This document shows, piece after piece, positions 8,462 to 18,800 of a stretch of 64,000 bases of DNA. The stretch is from the NCBI GenBank assembly GCA_016715115.1, contig JADKBM010000016.1, positions 1,302,001 to 1,366,000 of the forward strand. The letters are read 5' to 3'. Positions within the stretch are counted from its first letter, which is position 1; each line of letters opens with the position of its first letter. The notes under the pieces are model-generated. The model was given only the letters and a program-made list of their open reading frames with translations, was not told where the DNA came from and did not search any database. The translations under genes and the position numbers were made by a program. Source of the stretch: Acidobacteriota bacterium. GTDB lineage: Bacteria; Acidobacteriota; Blastocatellia; Pyrinomonadales; Pyrinomonadaceae.

Positions 8462-9280
8462 TCAAACCGGCGAAAGATCAGAAGAATCTCTGCGCAGCCA
8501 GTTGTCTTCCGGATACCAGGCGTCGCGGATGATCGTGTGGATGGCGAAGGCTTGCCTCGAACGACCACTCGTGTTCGGCAAGCTGTAATGCGGCAGTAGA
8601 CCGTCGAGGACGATGCAGGCGCCTTTTTTGACCTCGAGCGGAATCGCGCCGTCGAGATCGTACGGAGATTCGTCGAACTTCACGAATTCCGTCCCGCCGG
8701 ATTCCTCTCGGCGAAAGCGCGAACGCAGCGTCGTTCGGTGCCCGCCGGGCTTGGCCCACAAGCAGCCGTTCTCGACGCTCGCGTCCTCGAGCGCGAACCA
8801 GAATCCGACGCACGACGCGGGTTCGGTGTAAAGAAACGTCGAGTCCTGATGGACATCGACCACGCCGCCGATCCGCGCGTGTTTGAAGATGTACATACTC
8901 TGGATCAGAAGTGCGTCGGCGAGATTGAGATCCACCGCCAAACGTTTCATCTGCGGCGATCGTGAGAATCGATCGAAGACAGGATCGAGATCGTGCATCG
9001 CGTGGCCGATCTTGTTGAGCGATTCCAGTATCGGAAATTTCAATTTGCCGGCTTCGTCAAACGCGTCCTTCTCGAAAAAGAACGAGATGCGGTCACCGGA
9101 TCCGAGAAAATAGTCGTCGCTCGTACGCGTTTGTTCCGCAGTCTGAAAAACAGACGGATGGCCGTCGTAATCGAATTCGGCAACGAGTTCCGCCGCCCGC
9201 GCAATCAACGCATCGCACTCGGCGTCCGAATTGAAATCCTCAATGACAAGGAATCCGTCTTTTTGAAATCTCTCGAGCAT
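8462..9280 (-). CDS. Phytanoyl-CoA dioxygenase (PhyH) family Fe(II)/2-oxoglutarate oxygenase
   Basis: 272 residues from ATG 9280. The frame stays open far upstream, but only because it runs through an 18/36-bp minisatellite; family homology begins with LERFQKDGFLVIEDF right at this start. The iron-binding triad is visible: H144-x-D146 (HQDST) and H231 (LLPHYSLPN), with a following Arg (SGRSRQAF) suited to 2-oxoglutarate. Length and motif order fit the PHYHD1-like branch of PhyH. The substrate is not predictable. It converges with the CHAT gene (45 nt between stops). No clear Shine-Dalgarno is seen, only the CTTCTT-containing leader. Confidence 0.88.
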   Translation of the reverse strand: MLERFQKDGFLVIEDFNSDAECDALIARAAELVAEFDYDGHPSVFQTAEQTRTSDDYFLGSGDRISFFFEKDAFDEAGKLKFPILESLNKIGHAMHDLDPVFDRFSRSPQMKRLAVDLNLADALLIQSMYIFKHARIGGVVDVHQDSTFLYTEPASCVGFWFALEDASVENGCLWAKPGGHRTTLRSRFRREESGGTEFVKFDESPYDLDGAIPLEVKKGACIVLDGLLPHYSLPNTSGRSRQAFAIHTIIRDAWYPEDNWLRRDSSDLSPV

Positions 9281-9305
9281 TTTTAAGAAGTCAGTCCGAC
9301 ATTTC

Positions 9306-9728
9306 AGGATTCCGAATTCCGGGATTCCGAATTCCAGGATTCCAGGATTCCAAGATAAGATTCCAAATTCCAAGATTCCAAGTATTCCAGATTCCAAGAT
9401 TCCAAATTCAGAATCATTGGAATTCCTGGAATCTCTGGAATCGTTTGAATCATTGGAATACCTGGAATCTCTGGAATCGTTTGAATCATTGGAATTCCTG
9501 GAATCTCTGGAATCGTTTGAATCATTGGGGATTCTGACTCTGGAATTCCTGGAATCTCTGGAATTCCTGGAATCTCTGGAATCCCTGGAATCTCTGGAAT
9601 TCCTGGAATCTCTGGAATTCCTGGAATCTCTGGAATTCCTGGAATCTCTGGAATTCTTGGAATCGAAACCGAAGAAATCCCAAATCCGCAATCCCAAATC
9701 CCAAATCCCAAATATCCCGAATCCCAAA
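9306..9728. repeat. GGAATC-type minisatellite (36-bp and 18-bp tandem units)
   Basis: This block lies between two minus-strand genes. Its core has three copies of a 36-bp unit (GAATCATTGGAATTCCTGGA plus ATCTCTGGAATCGTTT) from ~9411 to ~9517, then about six copies of an 18-bp unit (GGAATTCCTGGAATCTCT) from ~9540 to ~9656. On the left are degenerate ATTCCAAGATTCC-like runs, on the right AAATCCC runs. Unit lengths are multiples of 9, so several frames on both strands stay open and give false ORFs of repeated LES/FES or DSRNS/IPEIPG peptides. EcoRI-type GAATTC palindromes recur. I do not regard it as coding. Confidence 0.9.
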
Positions 9729-11003
9729 TCACCGTGGCGCGATCTTCCAGAGTTCTCCGTTTGGATCGTCGGTGACGACGTAAAGCGCGCCGTCCGGGCC
9801 TTCGCGCACGTCGCGGAGGCGCTGGCCGCGATCGGTCAGGAGATGCTGCTCGCCGACGACGCGGTTGTCCTTGATGACCAACCGAACCAATCGCTTCGAT
9901 GCCAATCCGCCGATGAAAACGCTGCCGCGCCATGCCTTGAACACCTTACCGGTGTAGAACTCCATTCCCGACGGCGCGATCACCGGGTCCCAATAGTAAA
10001 CCGGCGACTCGAATCCCGCACGTTCGGTCACCGAATCCGGAATCGGCTGTCCCGAATACTCTTCGCCGAAGGTCGCGACCGGCCAGCCATAGTTCTTGCC
10101 CCTGACGATCAAGTTCAGTTCATCGCCGCCCTGCGCGCCGTGTTCGACCGTCCAGAGATGACCCTCGTCGTCGAACACCGCCGACTGCAGGTTCCGATGC
10201 CCGAGTGTCCAGATTTCCGGCAACGCGTCCTTTACCCCGACGAAAGGATTGTCGTTCGGAACCGAACCGTCGGGATTTATCCTAACGATCTTGCCGAGAT
10301 GGTTGTCGAGTTTCTGAACGCGCGGCCGGTTTACCGCGAGGTCGAACCTGTCGCCAAGCGTCACGTAGAGTTTCCCGTCGAGCCCGAAGACAATCCGCGA
10401 TCCGAAATGGAGTCCGTTATTGTACGTCGGCATCGCGCGGAAGATCACCGTTACTTTTTCCAGCGTTTTTCCGTCCTTCGAAAGCACTCCGCGGGCGACG
10501 CTCGTTCCGCTTCCGCCCTCGCGCGTTTCGGCGAAGCTCCAGAAGATCGTCCGATCCTTTTTGAAATCCGGACTAAGCGCGACGTCGAGCAAGCCGCCCT
10601 GGCCGCGCGCCGTGATCGGCGGCAATCCGCCCTGCGAACTGATTTCCGAAACTCCTCCCTGGCCGACCGGCAACACGCCGGTGATCGGCGGGCCGATCTC
10701 GCCTTTGGCCGTGACAACGCGAAGTCTTCCGGGGCGCTCGGTCACCAGTAGATCGCCGTTCGGCAACGGCTCTACCGCCCACGGATTGACGAGTCCCTTT
10801 GCGATCACCGTCACCTCGAAGGCGACGTTCGATTTCACCTCGCAGACGCGCGTCTGCCCGACGAACGCCGGTTTTTGGTCCGGCGCATTCGGCGGCCGCG
10901 TCTCGATCGGCTTGCAGTCCTGCTGCGCCAGCACCGAAAACACCCCGATTGCGATCAACCCTCCGACCAATATTATTTTGCCAATTATCGTCTTACCCCT
11001 CAT
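9729..11003 (-). CDS. PQQ-dependent aldose sugar dehydrogenase (YliI/SNDH-like)
   Basis: 424 residues from ATG 11003, chosen because AAGGA sits 8 nt upstream and a signal peptide follows directly (IIGKIILVGGLIAIGVFSVLAQ). The mature part is a six-bladed beta-propeller of the soluble glucose/sorbosone dehydrogenase family: LVNPWAVEPLPNGDLLVTERPG, HFGSRIVF, LGHRNLQSAVF, EHGAQGGDELN and NYGWP are all characteristic. It oxidises aldose sugars in the periplasm using PQQ, passing electrons to the respiratory chain. Two Cys near the N-terminus (QQDCKP, TRVCEV) could pair. The stop abuts the minisatellite. No PQQ-synthesis gene is in the window. Confidence 0.9.
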   Translation of the reverse strand: MRGKTIIGKIILVGGLIAIGVFSVLAQQDCKPIETRPPNAPDQKPAFVGQTRVCEVKSNVAFEVTVIAKGLVNPWAVEPLPNGDLLVTERPGRLRVVTAKGEIGPPITGVLPVGQGGVSEISSQGGLPPITARGQGGLLDVALSPDFKKDRTIFWSFAETREGGSGTSVARGVLSKDGKTLEKVTVIFRAMPTYNNGLHFGSRIVFGLDGKLYVTLGDRFDLAVNRPRVQKLDNHLGKIVRINPDGSVPNDNPFVGVKDALPEIWTLGHRNLQSAVFDDEGHLWTVEHGAQGGDELNLIVRGKNYGWPVATFGEEYSGQPIPDSVTERAGFESPVYYWDPVIAPSGMEFYTGKVFKAWRGSVFIGGLASKRLVRLVIKDNRVVGEQHLLTDRGQRLRDVREGPDGALYVVTDDPNGELWKIAPR

Positions 11004-11630
11004 TGTCGCCATCCTTGTTCTATTATTCCGCCGCGCCTTACAAAGGCCATTCCTAATTATTGTAAATTTCGAGATTCTTGGGAAATCCGGCCGCGGCCGC
11101 CCGACGCGAAATTCTGAAATATCCCAAATCTCAGCCCCGACGCCGATTCCCCTGATATTCGCGTCTTCAGGTTGAAAACATTGACCAAAAATCAACGAAA
11201 CTCTGTTGTTTCAAAGCGGTCGGTGATAGATTTAGACTGATGTCAATCCGTATTGCCAAAGATAACGAGGCGCGGCGCCGCTATGCTTCGGCGTTGCGAA
11301 GAAGATCGTGTCCCGAACGCACAGGTCGGGGCATCCGAAGGGATCGAATCGACTGAAATTTCAGACCGAAACGTTTGCCTTTCGACCGCGCTTGAGTTCC
11401 GGCGGCGCGACAAGCGACTGTCGCTTTGAAGTCGGGAACGATCGTGATGAAAAACACGATTTTGAGCCAGCTGTGCAAATGCGGATCCATCGGATCGTTC
11501 AAGGGATGCCGAACCGATTGCGGCGAAAACGTGTTTCGCCTGATCAGGCGGGTAACTGTGGAAATCCACGAAGCCCCGCCGTAGTTTGAATTCGGTCGAT
11601 CCGCTCGGCAGCGGTCCATAATCGAAACGA
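11004..11630. other. Intergenic region, no gene recognised
   Basis: The 627 nt lie between the starts of two divergent transcription units (sugar dehydrogenase leftwards, propeller operon rightwards). Near 11118 there is another GAAATATCCCAAATCTC tract like the edge of the 9.3-9.7 kb minisatellite. Between ~11243 and ~11619 two minus frames and one plus frame are open for about 93-112 codons, but the peptides are Arg/Ser-rich, resemble no family I know and lack ribosome-binding sites. Promoters for both flanking units must lie here; none could be assigned. Confidence 0.5.
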
Positions 11631-13496
11631 ATGGCCCTATCGATCAGAAAATCCGCCCTTCTCGTCGCCGTCGCCGCCGTCGTTTGCCTCGGTGTTTACT
11701 GGGTTCTGCACACCCGGAAGCTCGTCGGTGATTCCCTGAGTGAAGAATCCGCGCGGACAAAACACAAGAACGAGGTCGCCTTTGAACTGACCGGCCTGAC
11801 GCCTCACCTGACCGAAGACGTCGCCATCATCCAAACGATCGCCGAAACACGCGCACTCGCCGCGTTCCGCGGTTCGGTCTTCGCGGCGACGAGCGGCGGA
11901 CTCGCCGAGTTCGGCGACGACGGAACGCTCAGGCGGCGATACTCGGTCCTTGACGGACTGCCCGAAAGCGACCTTGTCGCGCTTGGCGTTTTTCGCGACG
12001 TGCTTTTTATCGGGACGCGCTCGAAGGGCGTCGTCACGTTCGACGGCGATTCGTTTGCGCTCTATCGGTTTACCGATCGCAAGGCGCAATCGATCAACGC
12101 CTTTCTCGCGACACCCGGTGAATTGCTGATCGGAACGTTCGACGGCGGTCTGATCTCGTTTGACGGCGCGAAGTTCTACGAGGTAACGCCGAACGAGACC
12201 CGCATCAAGGGAGTAACGGCGATCAGCGGCGGTGACTCGAGACTTATCGTCGCGACGTTTGCCGACGGAGTCTGGGTTCGGGAAGGCGCGAAGTGGAGCC
12301 ATTTCACCAACGCCGAAGGGCTTCCGTCGAATCGCGTCGTCGCGGCTTTTGCTCACAAAGGAATTGTTTACGCCGCAACCGATCTTGGAATTGCGGCGCT
12401 CAGCGGCGATCGCTTCACGGCAACGACGCAACTGGCAAATGTCACTTCGGCCGTTGTCCGCGGAGACCAGATTCTTTTGTCGACCGAAAACGGCGGAATA
12501 TACTCGGCCGAACGGAACGCGAACGAGATCGCGAGGCTTCCCGGCGCGACGAGAAACGCGCGCTTTGCCGAAGTCGGCGAATCGATTTTCGCAATATCCG
12601 ACAACGGCGTCGCGATCCTCGAAGGGATACAGTTCAAGGCGTTTGACGCCGGCGAGACCAACTCGCTTTCAAACAACTTCGTTTCGGCCGTCGCGGTCGA
12701 TCACAACGACGTGCTTTGGATCGGAACCTTCCGGCAAGGAATCGACGTCTTCAGCGGCGAAGGCCGCAAACTCTCTCACATCGAAACTCCGGACGTGCGC
12801 GAGGTCAATTTCATCAACGCAGGATCGACCGTTCGAGCCGCGACGTCGAAAGGACTGATCGAGTTCGACTCCGGATTCCAGCCATCGCAGGCGGTCGGCG
12901 ACGAGACGCTTGCAAACCGATCGGTGACGCATTTTTCAAGCGATTTCATCGCAACTTCAAAGGGACTCGTGCATCGCGAGAAAGGCAAATTCAAACTTCT
13001 CTCGGCCCAGAACGGATTGCCGTCGAACTCAACCTACGCAACGCTCGAATCAGGCTTGAAGACTTATGTCGGGACGCTCGGCGGACTCGCGGAGATCATC
13101 GATGGCCGCGTCGCGCGCATCTACAAAGACTCAAACTCGAATCTCGACACGAATTGGGTCACCGCGCTTGCCGAGGTTCGCGGCCGGATCTTCATCGGAA
13201 CCTACGGCGGCGGACTTTTCGAACTTCTGCCGTCGGGCGAAATCCGATCATTTCGCGCGGAAACCGGCAAGTTCGTCGTCAATCCGAACGCGCTTGCGAC
13301 GGACGGTCGGAGGTTGTTCGCCGGAACGCTCGACGGTTTGCGCGTTCTCGATCTTGAAACGCAGGAGTGGAGAATTGTCGCCGACGTCCTGCCATCGCAG
13401 ACGGTTATGAGCGTCTGCGTCTCTGTTGATGGCGTCGTCGTCGGTACCGCAAGCGGCATCGCGCGGATTCGTTCAAAGTTTTTCGAATCGTTATGA
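11631..13496 (+). CDS. Exported or anchored sensor-type beta-propeller protein
   Basis: 621 residues: an N-terminal hydrophobic segment (SALLVAVAAVVCLGVYWVL) acting as signal or anchor, then repeated ~45-residue blades. Many blades have the 'V..L......LFIGT..GGV..FDG' form of two-component regulator propeller (Reg_prop) domains, for example DVLFIGTRSKGVVTFDG and GRIFIGTYGGGLFEL. Unlike hybrid two-component sensors, no histidine kinase, GGDEF or response-regulator domain follows, so it is a stand-alone propeller, presumably facing the periplasm. It is the first gene of a four-gene operon; its stop overlaps the start of the VIT/vWA gene (ATGA at 13493-13496). The ligand is unknown. Confidence 0.75.
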   Translation: MALSIRKSALLVAVAAVVCLGVYWVLHTRKLVGDSLSEESARTKHKNEVAFELTGLTPHLTEDVAIIQTIAETRALAAFRGSVFAATSGGLAEFGDDGTLRRRYSVLDGLPESDLVALGVFRDVLFIGTRSKGVVTFDGDSFALYRFTDRKAQSINAFLATPGELLIGTFDGGLISFDGAKFYEVTPNETRIKGVTAISGGDSRLIVATFADGVWVREGAKWSHFTNAEGLPSNRVVAAFAHKGIVYAATDLGIAALSGDRFTATTQLANVTSAVVRGDQILLSTENGGIYSAERNANEIARLPGATRNARFAEVGESIFAISDNGVAILEGIQFKAFDAGETNSLSNNFVSAVAVDHNDVLWIGTFRQGIDVFSGEGRKLSHIETPDVREVNFINAGSTVRAATSKGLIEFDSGFQPSQAVGDETLANRSVTHFSSDFIATSKGLVHREKGKFKLLSAQNGLPSNSTYATLESGLKTYVGTLGGLAEIIDGRVARIYKDSNSNLDTNWVTALAEVRGRIFIGTYGGGLFELLPSGEIRSFRAETGKFVVNPNALATDGRRLFAGTLDGLRVLDLETQEWRIVADVLPSQTVMSVCVSVDGVVVGTASGIARIRSKFFESL

Positions 13497-15802
13497 AACG
13501 TTTTGTTACAAGCCTTTTCCTGATCGCCAGTCTCGCCATCGGCGACTTTGCCCAGTCGGGCGTACTGATCCCGGGCGATGCCGACCGTCCCGATGCGACG
13601 ATTCTCGCGCTTGCGAAAATGGATGTCGACGTCGCCATCGACAACAACCGCGCGACCGTCCGGATCGTTCAGATCTTCGAAAACAAGACCAAGAACACGC
13701 TCGAAGGACAGTATGTTTTTGCGTTGCCCGGCGCGGCGGCGGTTTCGGACTTCGCCGTTTGGGAGAACACCCAGCGGATCCCGGGCGTGATGCTCGAAAA
13801 ACGCCGCGCGAACGCGCTCTACGAATCGATCAAGAATCAGCAGATCGATCCGGGAATTCTGCAGACGACCGATGATGAAGATGCCGAAAGCGGATTTCGG
13901 GCGAAGATCTTTCCGATCGACGCTTTCGGAACGAAACGGCTGGAACTTGAATATACGGAAGACCTCTCGGTCAACGACCTCGTTTCGCGGATCACGATCC
14001 CGCTCAAGCCAAACGCCGGCGAAAGCCAGTCGGTCAGGTCTTTCAGTCTCCGCGTCCACGTTGCGAGCGCGCACCCGATCGCCCCGGAATCCGCTGGCGG
14101 CGGCGCGTTTCCGCTGACGCTGAACACGGTTTCGGCAAACGAGTTTACCGGCGAGTTTGGGGCTGAAAACTTTGAACTCTCAAACGACTTCGAATTCGGT
14201 TACCGGACCGAGGTCGGCGCGGACGAACTGGGCGTCGTCGCGTATCGCGCTCCGGAGCGAATCACGGCCTTCGACCTGCGCGATCCGCGCTCGGCGCAGA
14301 CGAACGCCAATGGCTACTTCCAGGCGCAGGCGATCTTCGCCAAGCGCCCCCAAACCCCGCGGCCTCCGAAAAGGCTCGTCGTCGCGCTCGACACGTCGCT
14401 TTCGATGTACGGCGAGAAGATCCGCCAAGGTGTCGAAGCGCTCGACTTCTTTCTCCATTCGCTTCGCCCGGAAGATCAGTTCAGCTTGATGCTGTTCAAT
14501 GACGAGACGACGGCTTTCGGCCGAAAGCCGGTCGCAGCGACACCCGATTCGGTCGAATCCGCGCTTAAGTTCGTCAAGGCGGCGACTCTCGGCGGTGGCA
14601 CGAACCTTGCGAAGGCCGTGCGGTCCGCCCGCGACGAAGCGAATAAGTTTGGCGGGGGAGCAGTCGAGATCGTGATGATCACGGATGCCAATCCGACGCG
14701 CGAAACGGCGAAACAAAAGGAGATCGCCGGGATATTCAAAGACTCGCCATTTCGATTTTCCGCCTTCGCGCTCGGCGAGAGTGCGAACACGGAATTGCTC
14801 GAAACGCTCGCGGCGAATTCGAGCGGAATGGTCGAATCGGCGCGAGAGACCGAGGATATCGCGGTGAAACTCGCGTCGTTCTTCGCCCGCATCGGCGCTC
14901 CTCGCGTGACCGATGTCGCGCTTCAGGAGGACCAGAACCTTTACGACGTGTATGAATCCTCGCCCGGCTCGTTTTTCGGCGCGGACGTCAGGTTCGTCGG
15001 CCGTTATCGCCGGCCGCAACCGCAGATCTTCCGGTTGACGACCGGCAACGGAATCGCGCTCGAACGGACGCTGGATCTTCCCGAACTCGACGAATCGCAC
15101 GGATTTTTGCCGCGGCTCTGGGCGCAGGCCCGGATCAATGCGCTGCTCCGGGTGATAAACGAGAACGGCGAGAGCGAGGAGCTGATCAACGAGATTATCT
15201 CGCTCTCGGAAAAATACAAGATCGTGACGCCCTATACGGCCTTCCTCGCCGCGCCGCGCGCGCTTCTTCGGCCGCGCCTGATCCAGCCCGGCGACCCCGT
15301 GATCCGCGTTCGGACCGACGAATCGATTACCGGCGTGACCGCCGTTCTGCCATTCGGCGAGACGCTGCGGCTCGAATTCGACACGACCGAAAAGCTCTGG
15401 GAAACGCGATTTTTGGCGCCGGAATGGATGACCGACGGCACGTACAAATGCCGGTTGATACTGACCGACCGCAACGGGAACGCCTACGAAGAGTCGAAAT
15501 CGTTCGTCATCGACAGCCGTGCGCCAAAGGTCAAGATCGACATCGAAAACCGCGCCTATCGTGCCGGCGAAACGGTCGAGGTCCGCGTCCGGTCGGATCG
15601 CGATACCGCGCGACTCACGGCGCGTCTTTTCGGTTCCGAACCGGTGCGTCTGTTCTGGTCGAACGAGAAAAAGGCGAATGTCGGACTGCTGAAAATCGGC
15701 GAATCGCTCGCGCCGGGACGTTACACGCTGTCGGTCTCGGCCGCGGACTTTGCGCATAACCAGACAACCGAGGATATCTCGATCGAGGTGACAGGATTAT
15801 GA
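13493..15802 (+). CDS. Exported VIT + vWA domain protein
   Basis: 769 residues with a signal peptide (KRFVTSLFLIASLAIGDFAQS). Residues ~38-165 form a VIT (vault/inter-alpha-trypsin) domain: VDVAIDNNRATVRIVQIFENKT, then EGQYVFALPGAAAVSDF. From ~293 a von Willebrand A domain follows, with the metal-site motif D300-T-S302-L-S304 and a later VMITDANPTRE strand. The C-terminal ~170 residues look like beta-sandwich modules (YKCRLILTDRNGN..., YTLSVSAADFAHN). VIT-vWA proteins usually act as extracellular adhesion or scaffold proteins with a metal-dependent ligand site. It is coupled by ATGA overlaps to both neighbours, implying matched synthesis with the propeller and the giant TPR protein. Confidence 0.85.
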   Translation: MKRFVTSLFLIASLAIGDFAQSGVLIPGDADRPDATILALAKMDVDVAIDNNRATVRIVQIFENKTKNTLEGQYVFALPGAAAVSDFAVWENTQRIPGVMLEKRRANALYESIKNQQIDPGILQTTDDEDAESGFRAKIFPIDAFGTKRLELEYTEDLSVNDLVSRITIPLKPNAGESQSVRSFSLRVHVASAHPIAPESAGGGAFPLTLNTVSANEFTGEFGAENFELSNDFEFGYRTEVGADELGVVAYRAPERITAFDLRDPRSAQTNANGYFQAQAIFAKRPQTPRPPKRLVVALDTSLSMYGEKIRQGVEALDFFLHSLRPEDQFSLMLFNDETTAFGRKPVAATPDSVESALKFVKAATLGGGTNLAKAVRSARDEANKFGGGAVEIVMITDANPTRETAKQKEIAGIFKDSPFRFSAFALGESANTELLETLAANSSGMVESARETEDIAVKLASFFARIGAPRVTDVALQEDQNLYDVYESSPGSFFGADVRFVGRYRRPQPQIFRLTTGNGIALERTLDLPELDESHGFLPRLWAQARINALLRVINENGESEELINEIISLSEKYKIVTPYTAFLAAPRALLRPRLIQPGDPVIRVRTDESITGVTAVLPFGETLRLEFDTTEKLWETRFLAPEWMTDGTYKCRLILTDRNGNAYEESKSFVIDSRAPKVKIDIENRAYRAGETVEVRVRSDRDTARLTARLFGSEPVRLFWSNEKKANVGLLKIGESLAPGRYTLSVSAADFAHNQTTEDISIEVTGL

Positions 15803-18800
15803 AGTTCCGTGTTTTGATCGTCATCCTTACCGCGGCCGCGATCTCGGCCTTCTTCGCGGATCGTGTCCGTGTCGGCGCCGTCGAGGTCGATCCGCTGCTT
15901 GAGCAGGCGATGTATAAACGTCAGCGGTTCTTCGGCGCCGACGCGATCGTGCCGCTGCCGGCGGCCGAGGCGTTCGCCAATCTTCAGCGTCTTCGGACCG
16001 AGATCGGCGACGATCCCAAATATCTCGAAAAGACGGCGGTGATCGCCGAACGCCTCGGCGATCAAACGGTCGCCGAAGATCTTCTGACACGCCTCGCGAA
16101 CGTCCGACCCGACAAGACATCGCTTCTCGGCGATTTCTATGCGCGGCGCGGTATGTTCGACAAGCAGGCCGAGGTGTGGGCGAAGCGGGTCGAAAGCGGC
16201 GATGAGGGCGAACGTCCCGTGGCGCTCGGGAATCTCCTTTCAGTGGCGCGCCGCCACGGCCTCCGCCAGTTCCTCTCGAAAGAGTATCTCGCACGCGTCG
16301 CCGCGAACAACGCCGGCAGCTACGCCGTTTTCGAAAAACTGATCGAGAACGAATACGACCCGGAACGCTCGCTTGAGTTGATCCGAGGCGCGCGCGCCGC
16401 GTTCGACGACGACGATCACGCGTTGCTCAAGAAAGAGATCGAAACACTCCGTGGCCTCGGCCGCGACGACGAGGCCGAGAAGGTTTACCTGGACTCGTTC
16501 GACCCCTTTTGGGACGCGGATCTGTCGCGCGAGTTCTATGACTTTCTCAGCGAACGCGACCGGCTCCGCGCGTATGGCCGCGGCCTCCGCGAACGCTTCA
16601 GGAAAGAGCCGTCGAACTTTGACGCGGCCATCCGGTATGCTCATTTCTGCAACTATGATTTCCGCCTCGACAGCGATACCTTTGAGTCGATCTCGAAGCG
16701 GCTTGAAGCCGCCAAGACTGCGTGGACGACCGACGAACTCGTGACCGTCACCCGGATGTTGATTCGCGAAAACAACGCCCGCGACGCTTCGCGATTTCTT
16801 TACACGCTCGTGCTCCGCGACGATTTCAAGATCGGCTCGGCGAAACGCGGGCAAGTGCTGTATCAGCTCTTTGAGATGTTCGCCGACGCCGGATCGAAAC
16901 GTATCCCGCTCGCAAGAGGCGATCTCAGATTTTATTCGGACGTGGCGCGCGCCGACACCGACCCCGGAATCCTGACCGGGATTTTGTCGTTGCTTTTCGC
17001 CGATACCAAGCCCGGAGATCAACTCGACGGCCTCGAGTCCAAAATCGCGTCCGACTTCAATCGGGCCGCCGCCTACCGCGTCTTTCTCGCATTCAGGCAA
17101 GAGAATCCGGCGTCGACGCATCTCGCGCAGATGTATCTCGACCTGATCAGACTCTACGCCGCGAAGGGTGAGGCCGAGGTTGCCGGATCGCTTCTCGCCG
17201 AGTTCGCCGCCAACCACGAAAGATCCGAGAACTTCCCGCTCGCGGCCATCAAACTCGCCGATGCGTACGCCGCGAAGAATGATCCGGCGAATGAGCGCGC
17301 GACTCTCCAACGCATTCTCGACCACTTCGGAGCGCAAAACAGACCGTTGACGCCTGAGGCCCAGCCGTCGAACCGCAATTCGGGGATCGACATCCCGAAG
17401 GACGGAACCGATAAGGGCGAGATCAAGGATTTCTTCGACCGCGATGAGGCGCCGGTGACCTACGCCGAGGCCCTCGACCGAATCATCGCATCGTACTCGC
17501 GTGAGCGGAAAACGGCGGAGATCATTGGGCTGTACGCGAACGAGATCGGCAAATACCCGGATGAACAATGGCTCTACGAGCGCCGTCTTACGTGGCTCGA
17601 AACGGCCGGACTTACCGACGATCAGCTCGCGACCTACCGCGCGGCGCTGGCAAGATTTCAAACGCGAACGTGGCAGGACAAGTTCGCGCGGTTCCTCATC
17701 CGGCAAAAACGGAAGGACGAATTCGCCGATCTTGCGTCCGATCTCGCGGGCCGTCTGAACGAATCGGAGGCGACGACTTTCCTGACGCTCGCGAGCACCT
17801 ACGATATCGGCCCGAGCCTCGCGCTGAGCCTCTACAAAACGGCGCACGAGAGATTTCCGCGCAATACGGCGATCGTCGAGGGACTGATGCGGATCAACCG
17901 GACGCTTAAGAACGAGGAAGAATGGCGACGCCTGGCGGCCGAGAGTTTTTTCGAATCGGCGTCGATCCGAAACCAGTTCCTCGATGATCTCGCGAAGCGC
18001 GGCGAACTGCGCGGCGCGCTCGGACGGATTGCATCCGACGGCTCCGAAATCGCCGAGCTTTTCCGCGCCGAGGCGGCCTCGCGCCTGTCGGATTTCGAAT
18101 CCGCCGCCGTTTCCTACGCGAAACTAGACCGGCTCTACCCTGCGACCCCGGAATTCAATGATCGCCTGATCGAACTCACGCGTTCATTCGGGCAACGCGA
18201 CAGGTCGACGCTCGGGCAGGCGGCGACGCTCGCTCGCGGTCGTGCGGATCGCTCGTTTGACAACGCCGAATATCGTACGATCGCCGGCGAGATCTTCGCC
18301 GAGACCGGCAGATACAAAGAGGCCAATGCCGAATGGCAGCTGATCATCAAAACGGCCTCGGGCGAGGCGAACGCGTATCTCGACACGGCGAGCGTTATGT
18401 GGGATTACTACCAATACAATGACGCGCTCAACACGATCGAACAAACGCGCGCCGCTTTCAAGGACAAGACGATGTTTGCTTTCGAGGCCGGCTCGATCCG
18501 TGAATCGCTCGGCGACCGGCAGGGTTCCCTGCGCGAGTTCGTCGCCGCGCTCAACGATCCGGACAAAGGCTATCGTTCGCGCGAGCATCTCGCTTATCTC
18601 GCCAAAAAGAGCCGTTCCGTTGAAGAATTCGACGCCGCATATCAAGACGTCAGCAAGAAACTCGGCGGTGACCGGCTGGCGATCGCCTACGGCCAGTTCC
18701 TCGACGACGCCGGACGCGCCGACGAGGCCGAACGGCTGATCGTTTCCGGCGCGAACCGCACAGACGACGCCGATCTTCTCGCCGATGCGCTCAGTTTCTT

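Noticed and set aside
9281..9727. N-terminal extension of the PhyH protein through DSRNS repeats
   Set aside because: The extension is the minisatellite read in phase; PhyH homology begins exactly at ATG 9280.
9417..10751. A 444-codon plus-strand frame starting with LES/FES repeats
   Set aside because: It begins in the minisatellite and then runs antisense to the sugar dehydrogenase gene; the minus strand has signal peptide, ribosome-binding site and family motifs.
14180..15757. A 525-codon minus-strand frame opposite the VIT/vWA gene
   Set aside because: Arg-rich antisense shadow of a GC-rich gene; no start context, no motif. The same applies to the long antisense frames at 16240-17847, 18184-20193 and 21274-22392.
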